From Candidatus Saccharimonadota bacterium (GTDB lineage Bacteria; Patescibacteriota; Saccharimonadia; Saccharimonadales; SZUA-47), in the NCBI GenBank assembly GCA_020428465.1, contig JAGQMY010000021.1, positions 1 through 35,649 on the forward strand: 35,649 nt of DNA, written 5' to 3'. The translations under genes were made by a program, and so were the position numbers. Below the pieces are notes generated by a model. It did no database searches. It saw only the letters and a program-made list of their open reading frames with translations, and was not told the DNA's origin. Shown piece after piece: positions 1 to 7,850 of the stretch. The stretch's first letter is position 1. Each line of letters begins with the position of its first letter.

Positions 1-41
1 CATGAAAAAAGACAAAAATTATGTCCACTTGTGTCGCACAA

Positions 42-50
42 TGTTATAAT
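42..50 (+). promoter_or_regulatory. Extended -10 promoter of the Xer recombinase gene
   Basis: A TG-n-TATAAT extended -10 box lies here, with the hexamer at 45-50. It ends six nt before an in-frame GTG at 57, so transcription would begin at or next to that codon. No good -35 box is visible, as expected for an extended -10 promoter. The box lies inside the longer reading frame that begins at ATG 21, which argues against that ATG as the start. Confidence 0.55.
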
Positions 51-56
51 GGTTAT

Positions 57-989
57 GTGTTATTTTCAAAACTAAAAACTGATTTTTTAGAGCACTTAGA
101 AGTTGAGCAAGGCCGCTCACAGAAAACCATTGAGAATTATGATCATTACTTAACTCGCCTTATTGACTTCGCTGGAGAAATAAAAGTTTCAGAAATCGAT
201 GCTGAACTTATTCGTAAATGGCGTCTTTGGCTTAATAGATTGGGCACTAATACTTCCGATGAACTCCAAAAAAATACACAAAACTATCATCTTATAGCTC
301 TGCGTAGCTTTTTAAAATACTGCGCTAAGCGCGATATTCCTGCACTATCGGCAGATAAAATCGAGCTTGCGAAAGCTAAGAGAAAACAAGTTACATTTCT
401 AAATGCAGAGGAGTTAGAACGACTATTTTCGGCACCAAAAATTGATAGCGTACAGGGTTTACGAGACCGAGCTATTTTAGAATTATTATTCTCCAGTGGG
501 TTACGTGTTTCTGAATTAGTAAATTTAAATAGAGATGATATCAATCTAAAAAGAAAAGAATTTATGGTGAGGGGTAAAGGACAAAAAGATCGTCCGATAT
601 TTATTAGCGATACTGCTGCTTGGTGGCTCAATAACTACTTAGAGAAGCGTAGCGATAACAGCCTTCCCCTTTTCATACGTTACAGTGGAAGTAAAAAACT
701 GTCTTCGACAGGAAATTATAACCGTCTGACTGTACGTAGCGTGCAGAGATTAATATCTCGCTACGCTCTGTTAGCCGGCATAACGAAACACGTTAGTCCT
801 CACGTGATGAGACATTCCTTTGCCACAGATTTACTTATGAATGGTGCGGATCTTCGTTCAGTCCAGGCAATGTTAGGACACAGTAATATTTCGACAACGC
901 AGATATATACCCATGTTACAGATCCTCACCTCAAAGCTGTCCATGAAAAATTCCACCACACTAACACAGATGTTTCTCTTGAAAACTAA
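57..989 (+). CDS. xer: Tyrosine recombinase, XerC/XerD family
   Basis: Site-specific recombinase of the Xer family, which typically resolves chromosome dimers at a dif site together with FtsK (encoded at 28.5-30.7 kb). Counting from GTG 57, residues 8-95 form the SAM-like DNA-binding domain (EQGRSQKTIENY motif) and the rest is the catalytic domain. The expected catalytic set is visible: Arg150 in GLRVSEL, a Lys in RGKGQKD, His249-x-x-Arg252 in HVMRH, His275 in LGHSNIS and the nucleophile Tyr284 in QIYTHV. The family is usually about 300 aa and this start gives 310. ATG 21 would add 12 residues but overlaps a strong -10 box, so I prefer the leaderless GTG; the start remains uncertain. The gene converges on the pilus operon with only 3 nt between stops. 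It may be the only Xer protein of the cell, but that cannot be judged from one window. Confidence 0.9.
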   Translation: MLFSKLKTDFLEHLEVEQGRSQKTIENYDHYLTRLIDFAGEIKVSEIDAELIRKWRLWLNRLGTNTSDELQKNTQNYHLIALRSFLKYCAKRDIPALSADKIELAKAKRKQVTFLNAEELERLFSAPKIDSVQGLRDRAILELLFSSGLRVSELVNLNRDDINLKRKEFMVRGKGQKDRPIFISDTAAWWLNNYLEKRSDNSLPLFIRYSGSKKLSSTGNYNRLTVRSVQRLISRYALLAGITKHVSPHVMRHSFATDLLMNGADLRSVQAMLGHSNISTTQIYTHVTDPHLKAVHEKFHHTNTDVSLEN

Positions 990-992
990 TTT

Positions 993-2024
993 TTATGGGC
1001 AGTTGTTTTCTATTGGATCCGTACTTCCCGGACTAGTGTCAACTCTTAGGAGTTTACATACTCCATTAAAAGACTGGATGACACCCTCGGGTGGATTTTC
1101 TGCAATCTCCAGTGGCAACGAAACCCTAAGCCGTCGAACAACATCCTGCGCCCTCGCCGTAACATCTATGCTAGTCTGTGATTGTTTAAATTCTACTGTG
1201 TTATTAAATGTATCCACGGCTATTATACTTAAATAAGCTTCATCATATACAGATCTCATTCTTAGTGAATAGCTATTTGATGAGCCCAATCCAGTAATCT
1301 CAAGCGTGCAAGAAACAGTTGCGTCTACACACTCCACGGGTATTAATCTTCCCTTTGTTACCGAATTATAGGCAGTCGAATTCGTTCCACCACCTCCTTG
1401 GCAGGGGTAAAGATACATATTATCTGTTTTATTGATTAAATCATCTCTTCTCAACGCAGAAATATCCGTCAAATCAAATCTTATTAGCGGAACACCATTT
1501 CTTGATGCTACATTTTCAGTATTAATATTTGAACAGTTTGGCAAGTTACTAATTTGGTTGTTACCGTCAGCCTGAGACCACATAACACTAATTGAATTGA
1601 AATTATTACCACTTGCTGTTCTCAGCAATGTAACATTAGATTCATCCGTACCAAGTTTATAGTCGAGTTCTGTTGGTGTCTTATCGTAAATTACGCAAGT
1701 ATACGCTACATCATTTGTTTCAAGCACCCCATTGTTTACTGATGGACTAGAGCTAACATCACAATCAGTTTTTTGTGCAGGTAGATTAGGATCATTTCTC
1801 AGTGCTGCAACTACATCATTTATGCCTGATTCTGCAGCATACAGTGCCTGTCTACTTAGTTGTCTGTCTATTGTCTGACGTTGTTCCCTTTGCATTGCCT
1901 TAGTAAATCCGATTGTAATTAACGATACTAACACCATGATAAGCGCCGCTACTATTATCGAAACAAACCCGCTCTGATAATTTTTATCGCGTTTTTGAAT
2001 TAATTTACTAGAAGACATAATCAT
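993..2024 (-). CDS. PilX-like type IV pilus assembly protein
   Basis: Last gene of the pilin cluster. An N-terminal hydrophobic segment (GFVSIIVAALIMVLVSLITI) is followed by a long amphipathic helix ending in ALYAAESGINDV, the arrangement of PilX/GspK-like proteins that sit at the pilus tip. It lacks a standard GFTxxE prepilin motif, having Ser-Ile in place of the usual Thr-Leu-Ile-Glu, so processing by PilD is uncertain. The rest is an extracellular Ser/Asn/Thr-rich domain with several Cys residues. An upstream ATG at 2051 would overlap the previous gene. The ATG at 2024 has AAGAGG just upstream, inside the previous gene's last codons, and follows its stop by one nt, so I chose it (343 aa). 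Role in priming pilus assembly is inferred from family and context. Confidence 0.7.
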   Translation of the reverse strand: MIMSSSKLIQKRDKNYQSGFVSIIVAALIMVLVSLITIGFTKAMQREQRQTIDRQLSRQALYAAESGINDVVAALRNDPNLPAQKTDCDVSSSPSVNNGVLETNDVAYTCVIYDKTPTELDYKLGTDESNVTLLRTASGNNFNSISVMWSQADGNNQISNLPNCSNINTENVASRNGVPLIRFDLTDISALRRDDLINKTDNMYLYPCQGGGGTNSTAYNSVTKGRLIPVECVDATVSCTLEITGLGSSNSYSLRMRSVYDEAYLSIIAVDTFNNTVEFKQSQTSIDVTARAQDVVRRLRVSLPLEIAENPPEGVIQSFNGVCKLLRVDTSPGSTDPIENNCP

Positions 2025-2025
2025 A

Positions 2026-2706
2026 TTATAGCCTCTTCTGAACTGTTTCACTTAGAATTACCGTTGCACAAAATTCAGAAGCATTTATTGCGCCCTCACA
2101 AGTGAGTTCTGTGGGATTCTCTTCCGGCTTTGGAAACAACAAATCATCATCACCATATGCAACACCAACCTCAATCCTATAAACCGAATTGCTTGAATCG
2201 ACATTGCTTATTGAAAGTTTGAACAGTCTCATATTTTCCGGTACCAAATCTGCTCCGTTAGCCGAAGGCTCACTATTTGCGCTATTAAGATCGGCAGGAC
2301 CATCACATTGGGATGTATCAACCCACAGAGCATGTTTGATTTGTTTACGTTCAGCATCAAGCTTGGTAGAAACCTGTCTATCAATTGCGTAGCTATAACG
2401 TTTTTGCCCCACACAAAAATAGCCAATATAGTTGTCATTAGAAAGTTCAATCTGAGGACCTATAACAGGAGATCCCGAATTATAGGCCGCACTACTATAA
2501 CGTAAAGATTCACCTAACTCGTCTATTATTGACCTTGCTACTTCTCTAGTTTTATTTTGCGTAACGGTTCTATAGTACATTTTTGTTATCTGCATAATCC
2601 CCGCTAAACAAACCATCAATACTAGCGAGAATATCACCGTAGCAATCATAAGCTCAATTATCGTAAATCCTGTCTGGTTTCGTTGATTATACCGATACTT
2701 CATCAT
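2026..2706 (-). CDS. PilW/GspJ-like minor pilin
   Basis: Type IV prepilin-like protein. A class III signal is clear: basic leader, then G|FTIIELMIATVIFSLVLMV, with cleavage expected after Gly13 and N-methylation of the Phe, and Glu at position +5 of the mature protein. A coiled, Arg-rich helix follows (KTREVARSIIDELGESLRY), typical of PilW or GspJ-type minor pilins. The remaining 150 residues form a soluble domain with four Cys that could make disulfides outside the cell. Its ATG overlaps the stop of the preceding pilin gene (ATGA), indicating translational coupling. Assignment to PilW specifically is by shape rather than strong identity; the minor-pilin call itself is firm. Confidence 0.8.
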   Translation of the reverse strand: MMKYRYNQRNQTGFTIIELMIATVIFSLVLMVCLAGIMQITKMYYRTVTQNKTREVARSIIDELGESLRYSSAAYNSGSPVIGPQIELSNDNYIGYFCVGQKRYSYAIDRQVSTKLDAERKQIKHALWVDTSQCDGPADLNSANSEPSANGADLVPENMRLFKLSISNVDSSNSVYRIEVGVAYGDDDLLFPKPEENPTELTCEGAINASEFCATVILSETVQKRL

Positions 2707-3191
2707 AGACTTCCTGGTTTGTAGTAAAGAGATAGATTATTATAATTTGCTCCGTTATCTGAATTATTATTGGAGCCTAGCCTTAGCCATCTAACAGTGA
2801 ACTCATAAGTAGCAGATGCATCAGTGTTACTCGGTGGGATTATAGATATACTGTAAAAGCCTTCTTGATTTCCTGCTGCATTTATATCTTTACACACAGG
2901 ATTGTCTAATTCATAGATAGTGTAGGAATTATCTCCCGATTGAAGGCAAAATGGTTGGTTTTCTGACCTGGAAATTATTTTATCATTAGCCTTATAAGCT
3001 ACTTTGAAAAGCTCAACTTGTGTCTCGGCGAGTTTTAATGCTTCAGATCTTTCTTGTGCATCCTGCCCAATTTGTACACTCCTATTAGCGATACCGAATG
3101 AAGCACCGATAACTAATCCAATTACTGACATCGCCAATAATACTTCTATTATTGTGTCGCCTCTTTGTGAGAATAACTTCAACTTACTCAT
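2703..3191 (-). CDS. PilV/GspI-like minor pilin
   Basis: Prepilin-like protein with the motif G|DTIIEVLLAMSVIGLVIG at its N-terminus. The first mature residue is Asp rather than Phe, a variation seen in PilV-type pilins, and Glu+5 is kept. The helix region reads ALKLAETQVELFKVAY, which resembles the PilV/GspI family. A longer frame from TTG 3206 would overlap the upstream gene; the ATG at 3191 follows the upstream TGA by two nt and gives 162 aa, so I use it. It is translated as part of a four-gene minor-pilin string. A role in the pilus tip or in initiating assembly is inferred from family knowledge. Confidence 0.75.
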   Translation of the reverse strand: MSKLKLFSQRGDTIIEVLLAMSVIGLVIGASFGIANRSVQIGQDAQERSEALKLAETQVELFKVAYKANDKIISRSENQPFCLQSGDNSYTIYELDNPVCKDINAAGNQEGFYSISIIPPSNTDASATYEFTVRWLRLGSNNNSDNGANYNNLSLYYKPGSL

Positions 3192-3193
3192 AC

Positions 3194-4045
3194 TCAAATA
3201 TCGCAACCTTTCACATACTTATCAAGCAACAGCTCAGTTGTGCCACTCCCGTTTTTCCCAAGAGTTATAGATGCCTGTTTATCATCTGGACTTTTAAGAC
3301 AAATCGTTAACCCCTCCGTTTCACTTTTGTCAAAAAAACCATTTTGGGGAGGGTCGAATAAAGATGTTTCGGTAAGTTGATTAATTAAATCAACAGCAGT
3401 AGATTCACTATCGCCCAAGCTAGTGCCTACAATACCACCGACTTGTACAGTCTGGCCATCCGAGACTGTAGTGTCACCGAAATTATTAACTATAGCGATT
3501 ACTCCGTACAGCTTATTTATCGAAGCACTGATAGGTACAATGACTTTTGTTATTTCTAGACCATATGGAATCGGGTAGTCCTCATAGGATCTTTCAAAAT
3601 TACTATCGTCAGGTAGCGCAACTGCTTTTGGCTGTGCATCATTGATTGAAAGGGTGGGATTCTGTGAGTTATCAGCATATCTTTTACCGGCAAGATTATA
3701 GATCCTAATTACATCACTTTTTCCGTCTGGGCTAAATTGTAATGCCTTGCCTATATAAATACAGTTTGAATTTGTTCCGATTTCTTGGTTAGTGGATGCT
3801 ACTATCTGTACCTCGCCAGCAATCACTTCACACGATACTGTAGAATTCGTAGGATAATACCCTGTTGTTACATCATTAATGATGTCTCGCAATTTAGCAT
3901 CAACTTCTCTAGTGCTTTGTGAAAATTGCACTTGCTGTTGCCTACCTCCAATTGCGGTAATAGCGATAACGAACATTAGCGATGAAACGGCGATAAATAT
4001 TAATACTTCAAGTATCGTGTACCCGCATTTATCTCTGTTGCCCAT
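3194..4045 (-). CDS. GspH/FimT-like pseudopilin
   Basis: First gene of the minor-pilin string. The N-terminus has the class III signal CG|YTILEVLIFIAVSSLMFVIA, with Tyr as first mature residue and Glu at +5. A helix with QSTREVDAKLRDIINDV follows, then about 220 residues of extracellular domain with Cys residues that may pair. At 283 aa it is longer than usual GspH/FimT proteins (about 150-180 aa), so the globular domain is enlarged. It starts 7 nt after an extended -10 box and has no ribosome binding site, so it is probably translated from a leaderless mRNA that also carries the three downstream genes. Function in pilus initiation is inferred. Confidence 0.75.
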   Translation of the reverse strand: MGNRDKCGYTILEVLIFIAVSSLMFVIAITAIGGRQQQVQFSQSTREVDAKLRDIINDVTTGYYPTNSTVSCEVIAGEVQIVASTNQEIGTNSNCIYIGKALQFSPDGKSDVIRIYNLAGKRYADNSQNPTLSINDAQPKAVALPDDSNFERSYEDYPIPYGLEITKVIVPISASINKLYGVIAIVNNFGDTTVSDGQTVQVGGIVGTSLGDSESTAVDLINQLTETSLFDPPQNGFFDKSETEGLTICLKSPDDKQASITLGKNGSGTTELLLDKYVKGCDI

Positions 4046-4052
4046 GCAATTC

Positions 4053-4061
4053 AGTATAGCA
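4053..4061 (-). promoter_or_regulatory. Extended -10 promoter of the minor-pilin operon
   Basis: On the minus strand the sequence TG-C-TATACT forms an extended -10 box, with the hexamer at 4053-4058. It ends 7 nt before ATG 4045. There is no Shine-Dalgarno sequence, so the transcript is probably leaderless. This separates the minor-pilin string from the prepilin peptidase gene upstream. Confidence 0.5.
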
Positions 4062-4104
4062 CAAGCACTTTCAGAAAACCTCTGTTATTTTATATTAAAT
4101 GTGA

Positions 4105-4917
4105 TTAGTTAATAAACAGAAAAGTATTGGTGTACCAATCGATTAAGTACTTCGAGAACAGCAGGCTCAGTATAAGTCCTAATACCAGTGCCGGACCAAA
4201 TGGTAGCTTGAGTGTCATGAGTTTCTTGTTGGATTTTACTAAACTCGGTAACCCCAATAATAAACCTAAGATTGAAGCGAGGAAGATAGCAATCCAAGCT
4301 TCGACAGGACCAGGTAAAAATAACCCCATAGCAACACCCAGTCGAATGTCTCCATCGCCTATCCATTTGCCCGAAGAAATAACATAAAGTATTAAGAATA
4401 TGCCAGCACTAACAATAAGAGCATATAGGGTGTTTAACACTTCATTAATCGTGAAGCCGTCAATGCTAATACTTAATAGTCTAAAAACAAATGCTAAAAC
4501 TATCAGAGGATACACAAGCTTATTCGGAAGTCGATACCACCGTGCATCGTATACAAATAGCGCGATTAGAATTATTAATGATATTACCCAAACAAAGAAC
4601 AATGTTTTTCCAATAAGTAAATTCAGTTCATATGGGAAATACATATATGAAAACAGAAGTGTTAAAGCAGACAATATTTCTACTAACGGGTATGCGGGGG
4701 TAAGTTTAACTTTACAGTATCGGCATCTACCTCGAGTAAATACATAACTAATGACCGGAATCATGTCTAAAACACCTAGAATCTTGCCACAGCTATCGCA
4801 AACCGATCGACCTTTTATCCAATCTCTTTTGGATTTTAGTCTATCCGCCAGCACCAGAGAGAAGCTACCCAGTGACGCGCCGATAATCAATAAGTAACTG
4901 TAAATTATATAGTTCAC
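4105..4917 (-). CDS. pilD: Type 4 prepilin peptidase / N-methyltransferase (A24 family)
   Basis: Membrane-embedded aspartic protease that removes the leader of the prepilins encoded on both sides and methylates the new N-terminus. The N-terminal DiS_P_DiS region has two CxxC pairs (Cys40/Cys43 and Cys65/Cys68) for zinc. The catalytic aspartates are Asp124 in YDARWYRLPN and the GDGD motif near 187-190. About seven to eight hydrophobic segments are visible. At 270 aa the length is normal. The start codon is GTG at 4917 and no strong ribosome binding site precedes it, so the exact start is less certain. It lies between the major pilin gene and the minor pilins, 64 bp from the former. Possession of the Cys pairs indicates the bifunctional form. 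Confidence 0.92.
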   Translation of the reverse strand: MNYIIYSYLLIIGASLGSFSLVLADRLKSKRDWIKGRSVCDSCGKILGVLDMIPVISYVFTRGRCRYCKVKLTPAYPLVEILSALTLLFSYMYFPYELNLLIGKTLFFVWVISLIILIALFVYDARWYRLPNKLVYPLIVLAFVFRLLSISIDGFTINEVLNTLYALIVSAGIFLILYVISSGKWIGDGDIRLGVAMGLFLPGPVEAWIAIFLASILGLLLGLPSLVKSNKKLMTLKLPFGPALVLGLILSLLFSKYLIDWYTNTFLFIN

Positions 4918-4981
4918 TAACTAATACTACCAAACTAGAGAGGACTTGTTGTTTTAAACTTTAACTTTAAATCGATTCGAT

Positions 4982-5458
4982 TTAGATATTGTCAATACAA
5001 TAAACCGCGCCACCCTCTAATAGTGTCCATATTGCGTAGTTTCTTGCGTTACCATCTACAAGTTTTTCCCCATCACATTTAACATCAGTCGAGTATGAGA
5101 TCTGACCCTCTGTTGCGCTGGGAACTTTATCTACGGTGATATTGGCTTTATCTACAAAAACCAACTGCATAGGCTGTCCAGTCGAAGGATCATTAATGTC
5201 TATGTTGGCCAAGTATCTTGTAGTAACATCGGCTAAACTAGATGAGTCAGGGATATTACCATTATTATTACCCGAGTAATTTGCAAGTTCTGTATCAACT
5301 CTTCCGAGGATTGACTGTCTAGCACTGTTTCTCTGGTTCCTTTGTAGCTGTGGTACCGCGATAAGTACGACTACAAGGATTAAACCAGCTATTGCCAGCA
5401 CAATCATCACCTCGATTATAGTGAATCCTCTTTGCTTCTTAAGTAAGTTTCGTAACAT
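4982..5458 (-). CDS. pilA: Major type IV pilin-like protein
   Basis: Structural pilin candidate. It has a short basic leader and a textbook class III signal G|FTIIEVMIVLAIAGLILVVV, followed by the N-terminal assembly helix (PQLQRNQRNSARQSILGRV). At 158 aa it has the length of a typical major pilin, and two Cys near the C-terminus (CDGEKLV and YCIDN) could close a D-region disulfide loop. It has its own promoter, separate from the motor genes, and a G-rich ribosome binding site (GGGGGG) 4-5 nt before the ATG, which suggests higher expression than its neighbours. The major-pilin role is inferred from size, promoter and position; a pseudopilin remains possible. Confidence 0.85.
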   Translation of the reverse strand: MLRNLLKKQRGFTIIEVMIVLAIAGLILVVVLIAVPQLQRNQRNSARQSILGRVDTELANYSGNNNGNIPDSSSLADVTTRYLANIDINDPSTGQPMQLVFVDKANITVDKVPSATEGQISYSTDVKCDGEKLVDGNARNYAIWTLLEGGAVYCIDNI

Positions 5459-5494
5459 TTTGCCCCCCGTTAGGTTGTTTTATTATGCATTAAT

Positions 5495-5521
5495 ATTATA
5501 TCTGATGACTTTAAAACACAA
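5495..5521 (-). promoter_or_regulatory. Promoter of the major pilin gene
   Basis: On the minus strand a TATAAT box lies at 5495-5500 with TTGTGT as a possible -35 at 5516-5521, 15 nt apart, which is short. Transcription would start about 45 nt upstream of the pilin ATG, leaving a leader that carries the GGGGGG ribosome binding site. This is one of the few pilus promoters here with a conventional leader. Confidence 0.45.
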
Positions 5522-5529
5522 GCATTTTG

Positions 5530-6747
5530 TTATCTACCGAGGTTCTGACCGACTAATCCATAGATAGGTAGTAATATGGCGCTGACAATAGTTATCGCGA
5601 CAATACCTAAAACTATCATCAATACCGGCTCAATTATCGTAGATATAGCTTTAATTTGGTTATCTACTTCTTTTTCGTAATAATCAGCGGTTTTCTCCAT
5701 CATTTTCTCAAGAGCACCCGAATCTTCACCGATTTTTAACATCTTCGGTACGAGTTCGAGAAAAGTTTCTTCCGATTGCAAAGATTCAGATAGAGCCTTT
5801 CCACCCTTTACTTTATCTGTGGCGTGATGAATAGCTGTTTCTACGTGCACGTTATCTATTGCTTGCGATGTTATATCTAGCACTTGAATAAGTGGCACTC
5901 CGCTAGACACAAGAGTTGCTCCAGTTCTTGCAAACCGTGCCATATACATTTTTCTGAATAATGTTCCGATAGGCCAGGCGCTTAATTTTAAAGAGTCAAA
6001 TAGTTTTTTACCTTCAACAGTTCTAGCCCATCTACTTGTAAAGAAAACAAACGCGCTAATTATAATTGCAATAACCCACCAGAAATGCACCATAAAATTA
6101 GATACAGCTAATAAAAGTCGGGTAACTAATGGTAGCTTAGCTCCTGGTAGTCCTTTGTAAAGTTCTTGCACCTGAGGCAAAACACTGACAAGCATGAATG
6201 TCACAACTGCAATCATTACAAGAATGACAATAATTGGATAAATCATGGCACCGCGTACTTTAGAAGCCAATTCTGCGTCCTTTTCTTGTTGGTTGGCAAT
6301 TCTCTCTAGTGCTGTATCAAGAGTACCTGAAGCTTCACCGGCAGCTACTAGACTGACAAACACTTGATCAAATGCTCGTGGATACTGGCTTAAACTGTCT
6401 GCAAATGTTTTACCACCTTCTACATCAGTGATTACTTTAGTGAGAATCGCTTGCAAATTTTTACTGTTAGTCTGTTCCATCACAGATCTTAATGCTTGAA
6501 CTAATGGCAGGCCGGCATTAATGAGTGTTGATAATTGTCGCGAAAAAATAACTTTATCTTTAGATTTAATCTTGCCACTTTTAGAAAACCCGAAGAAATT
6601 AGTTTCAGACTCTACGTCCACGCTTATAAGTGCATAACCCTGTTGTTTAATGGTGTTTGCAACGGCTTTAGTGTCGCTAGCCATAATAACACCTTCGATT
6701 TTTTTACCGCTTGCAGGGTCTCTGGCAACATACTTAAAGTTAGGCAT
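5530..6747 (-). CDS. pilC: Type IV pilus inner-membrane platform protein
   Basis: PilC/GspF family platform in the cytoplasmic membrane, on which PilB and PilT act. Two copies of the T2SSF domain are visible, the first around residues 70-190 (FSRQLSTLINAGLPLVQAL) and the second around 270-395 (FARTGATLVSSGVPLIQVL). Hydrophobic segments occur near 170-190, 220-240 and at the C-terminus. At 405 aa the length is standard. The N-terminal domain with NFKYVARDPASGKKIEG is the usual opening. The gene follows pilT by 6 nt and ends the motor operon; the pilin gene downstream has its own promoter. Confidence 0.95.
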   Translation of the reverse strand: MPNFKYVARDPASGKKIEGVIMASDTKAVANTIKQQGYALISVDVESETNFFGFSKSGKIKSKDKVIFSRQLSTLINAGLPLVQALRSVMEQTNSKNLQAILTKVITDVEGGKTFADSLSQYPRAFDQVFVSLVAAGEASGTLDTALERIANQQEKDAELASKVRGAMIYPIIVILVMIAVVTFMLVSVLPQVQELYKGLPGAKLPLVTRLLLAVSNFMVHFWWVIAIIISAFVFFTSRWARTVEGKKLFDSLKLSAWPIGTLFRKMYMARFARTGATLVSSGVPLIQVLDITSQAIDNVHVETAIHHATDKVKGGKALSESLQSEETFLELVPKMLKIGEDSGALEKMMEKTADYYEKEVDNQIKAISTIIEPVLMIVLGIVAITIVSAILLPIYGLVGQNLGR

Positions 6748-6753
6748 TTATAT

Positions 6754-7830
6754 TTAACCCCTCATAAGCCTGTCTAGTTCTTCTATATCAACTGCAAAGT
6801 TTCGTGCTTCATCGTAACTAATAGTTCCAGCGTGTATCATCGATACAAGCGTTTTATCCATTGTTTGCATACCGTATTCAGCACCTGTTTGAATCACAGC
6901 ATCTAACTGATGAGTCTTGCCTTCTCTGATGATATTTCTAACCGCTGGTGTTGCTACTAATACTTCTGCAGCCGCAACACGCCCACCTCCAATTGAAGGG
7001 ACTAAGCGCTGTGAGCATATCGCCATCAGAATATTACTTAATTGTGATCTAATCTGAGGTTGCTGGTGAGGAGGAAACACGTCAATTATACGGTCGATAC
7101 TTTGTGCTGCGGAGTTTGTGTGAAGTGTAGCGAACACTAAGTGACCAGTTTCTGCTATCGTAATTGCGCTAGCAATTGTCTCTAAATCTCGCATTTCTCC
7201 GATGAGCACTACATCTGGGTCTTGTCGCAAAGAACTTCTAAGTGCTGCTGAGAATGAGAAGGTATCGTAGTGCACTTCTCTTTGTACGACAACTGATTTT
7301 TTAGATTTATGTGTGAACTCAATCGGATCTTCGATTGTGATTATGTGGCAGGCTTTACCAGTATTTATCTTGTCGAGAAGCGCTGCCAATGTAGTTGATT
7401 TTCCTGATCCAGTTGGACCGGTTACCAGTACTAATCCGCGTGGATATTCTGAAAATTTACCAACAACTTCTGGTAATCCAAGTTGTTCAATGGTAAGGAT
7501 TTCATTAGGAATTAATCGTAATGCCGCAGCTATATTACCTTTCTCGTGAAAAGCGTTAACCCTAAACCGGCCAATATCGCCAAAAGCAAAGCTAAAGTCG
7601 AATTCTTTGTCCTTTAATAATATTTGCTTCTGATCATCATCGAGAATTGCAAAAACTAGCGATTCTACCATTTCTTCTGTAAGCGGATCAGTCCCAGAAA
7701 CAGGTACTAATGAACCATCGATACGCAACATCGGAGGCAAGCTGACCTGCAAGTGTAAATCAGACGCTTTTTTCTTAACTACGTCTTCAAGTAATAATTC
7801 TATTCTTAGTTGTTGACTTTGTCCTGCCAC
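6754..7830 (-). CDS. pilT: Pilus retraction ATPase PilT
   Basis: Hexameric ATPase that drives pilus disassembly, giving twitching motility or pulling on a host cell. Walker A is GPTGSGKST at residues 138-146, Walker B VVLIGEMRD at 207-215, and the His box ETGHLVFATLHTN at about 227-239. The PilT signature AIRNLIRE is present as AVRNIIRE near residue 297, which separates PilT from PilB. At 358 aa the length fits. The start codon is GTG, preceded by a GGAGG ribosome binding site 9 nt upstream. It sits between pilB and pilC in the same operon, so extension and retraction motors are co-transcribed. Confidence 0.95.
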   Translation of the reverse strand: MAGQSQQLRIELLLEDVVKKKASDLHLQVSLPPMLRIDGSLVPVSGTDPLTEEMVESLVFAILDDDQKQILLKDKEFDFSFAFGDIGRFRVNAFHEKGNIAAALRLIPNEILTIEQLGLPEVVGKFSEYPRGLVLVTGPTGSGKSTTLAALLDKINTGKACHIITIEDPIEFTHKSKKSVVVQREVHYDTFSFSAALRSSLRQDPDVVLIGEMRDLETIASAITIAETGHLVFATLHTNSAAQSIDRIIDVFPPHQQPQIRSQLSNILMAICSQRLVPSIGGGRVAAAEVLVATPAVRNIIREGKTHQLDAVIQTGAEYGMQTMDKTLVSMIHAGTISYDEARNFAVDIEELDRLMRG

Positions 7831-7850
7831 CCTTTGTTCCCTCCGCTTTA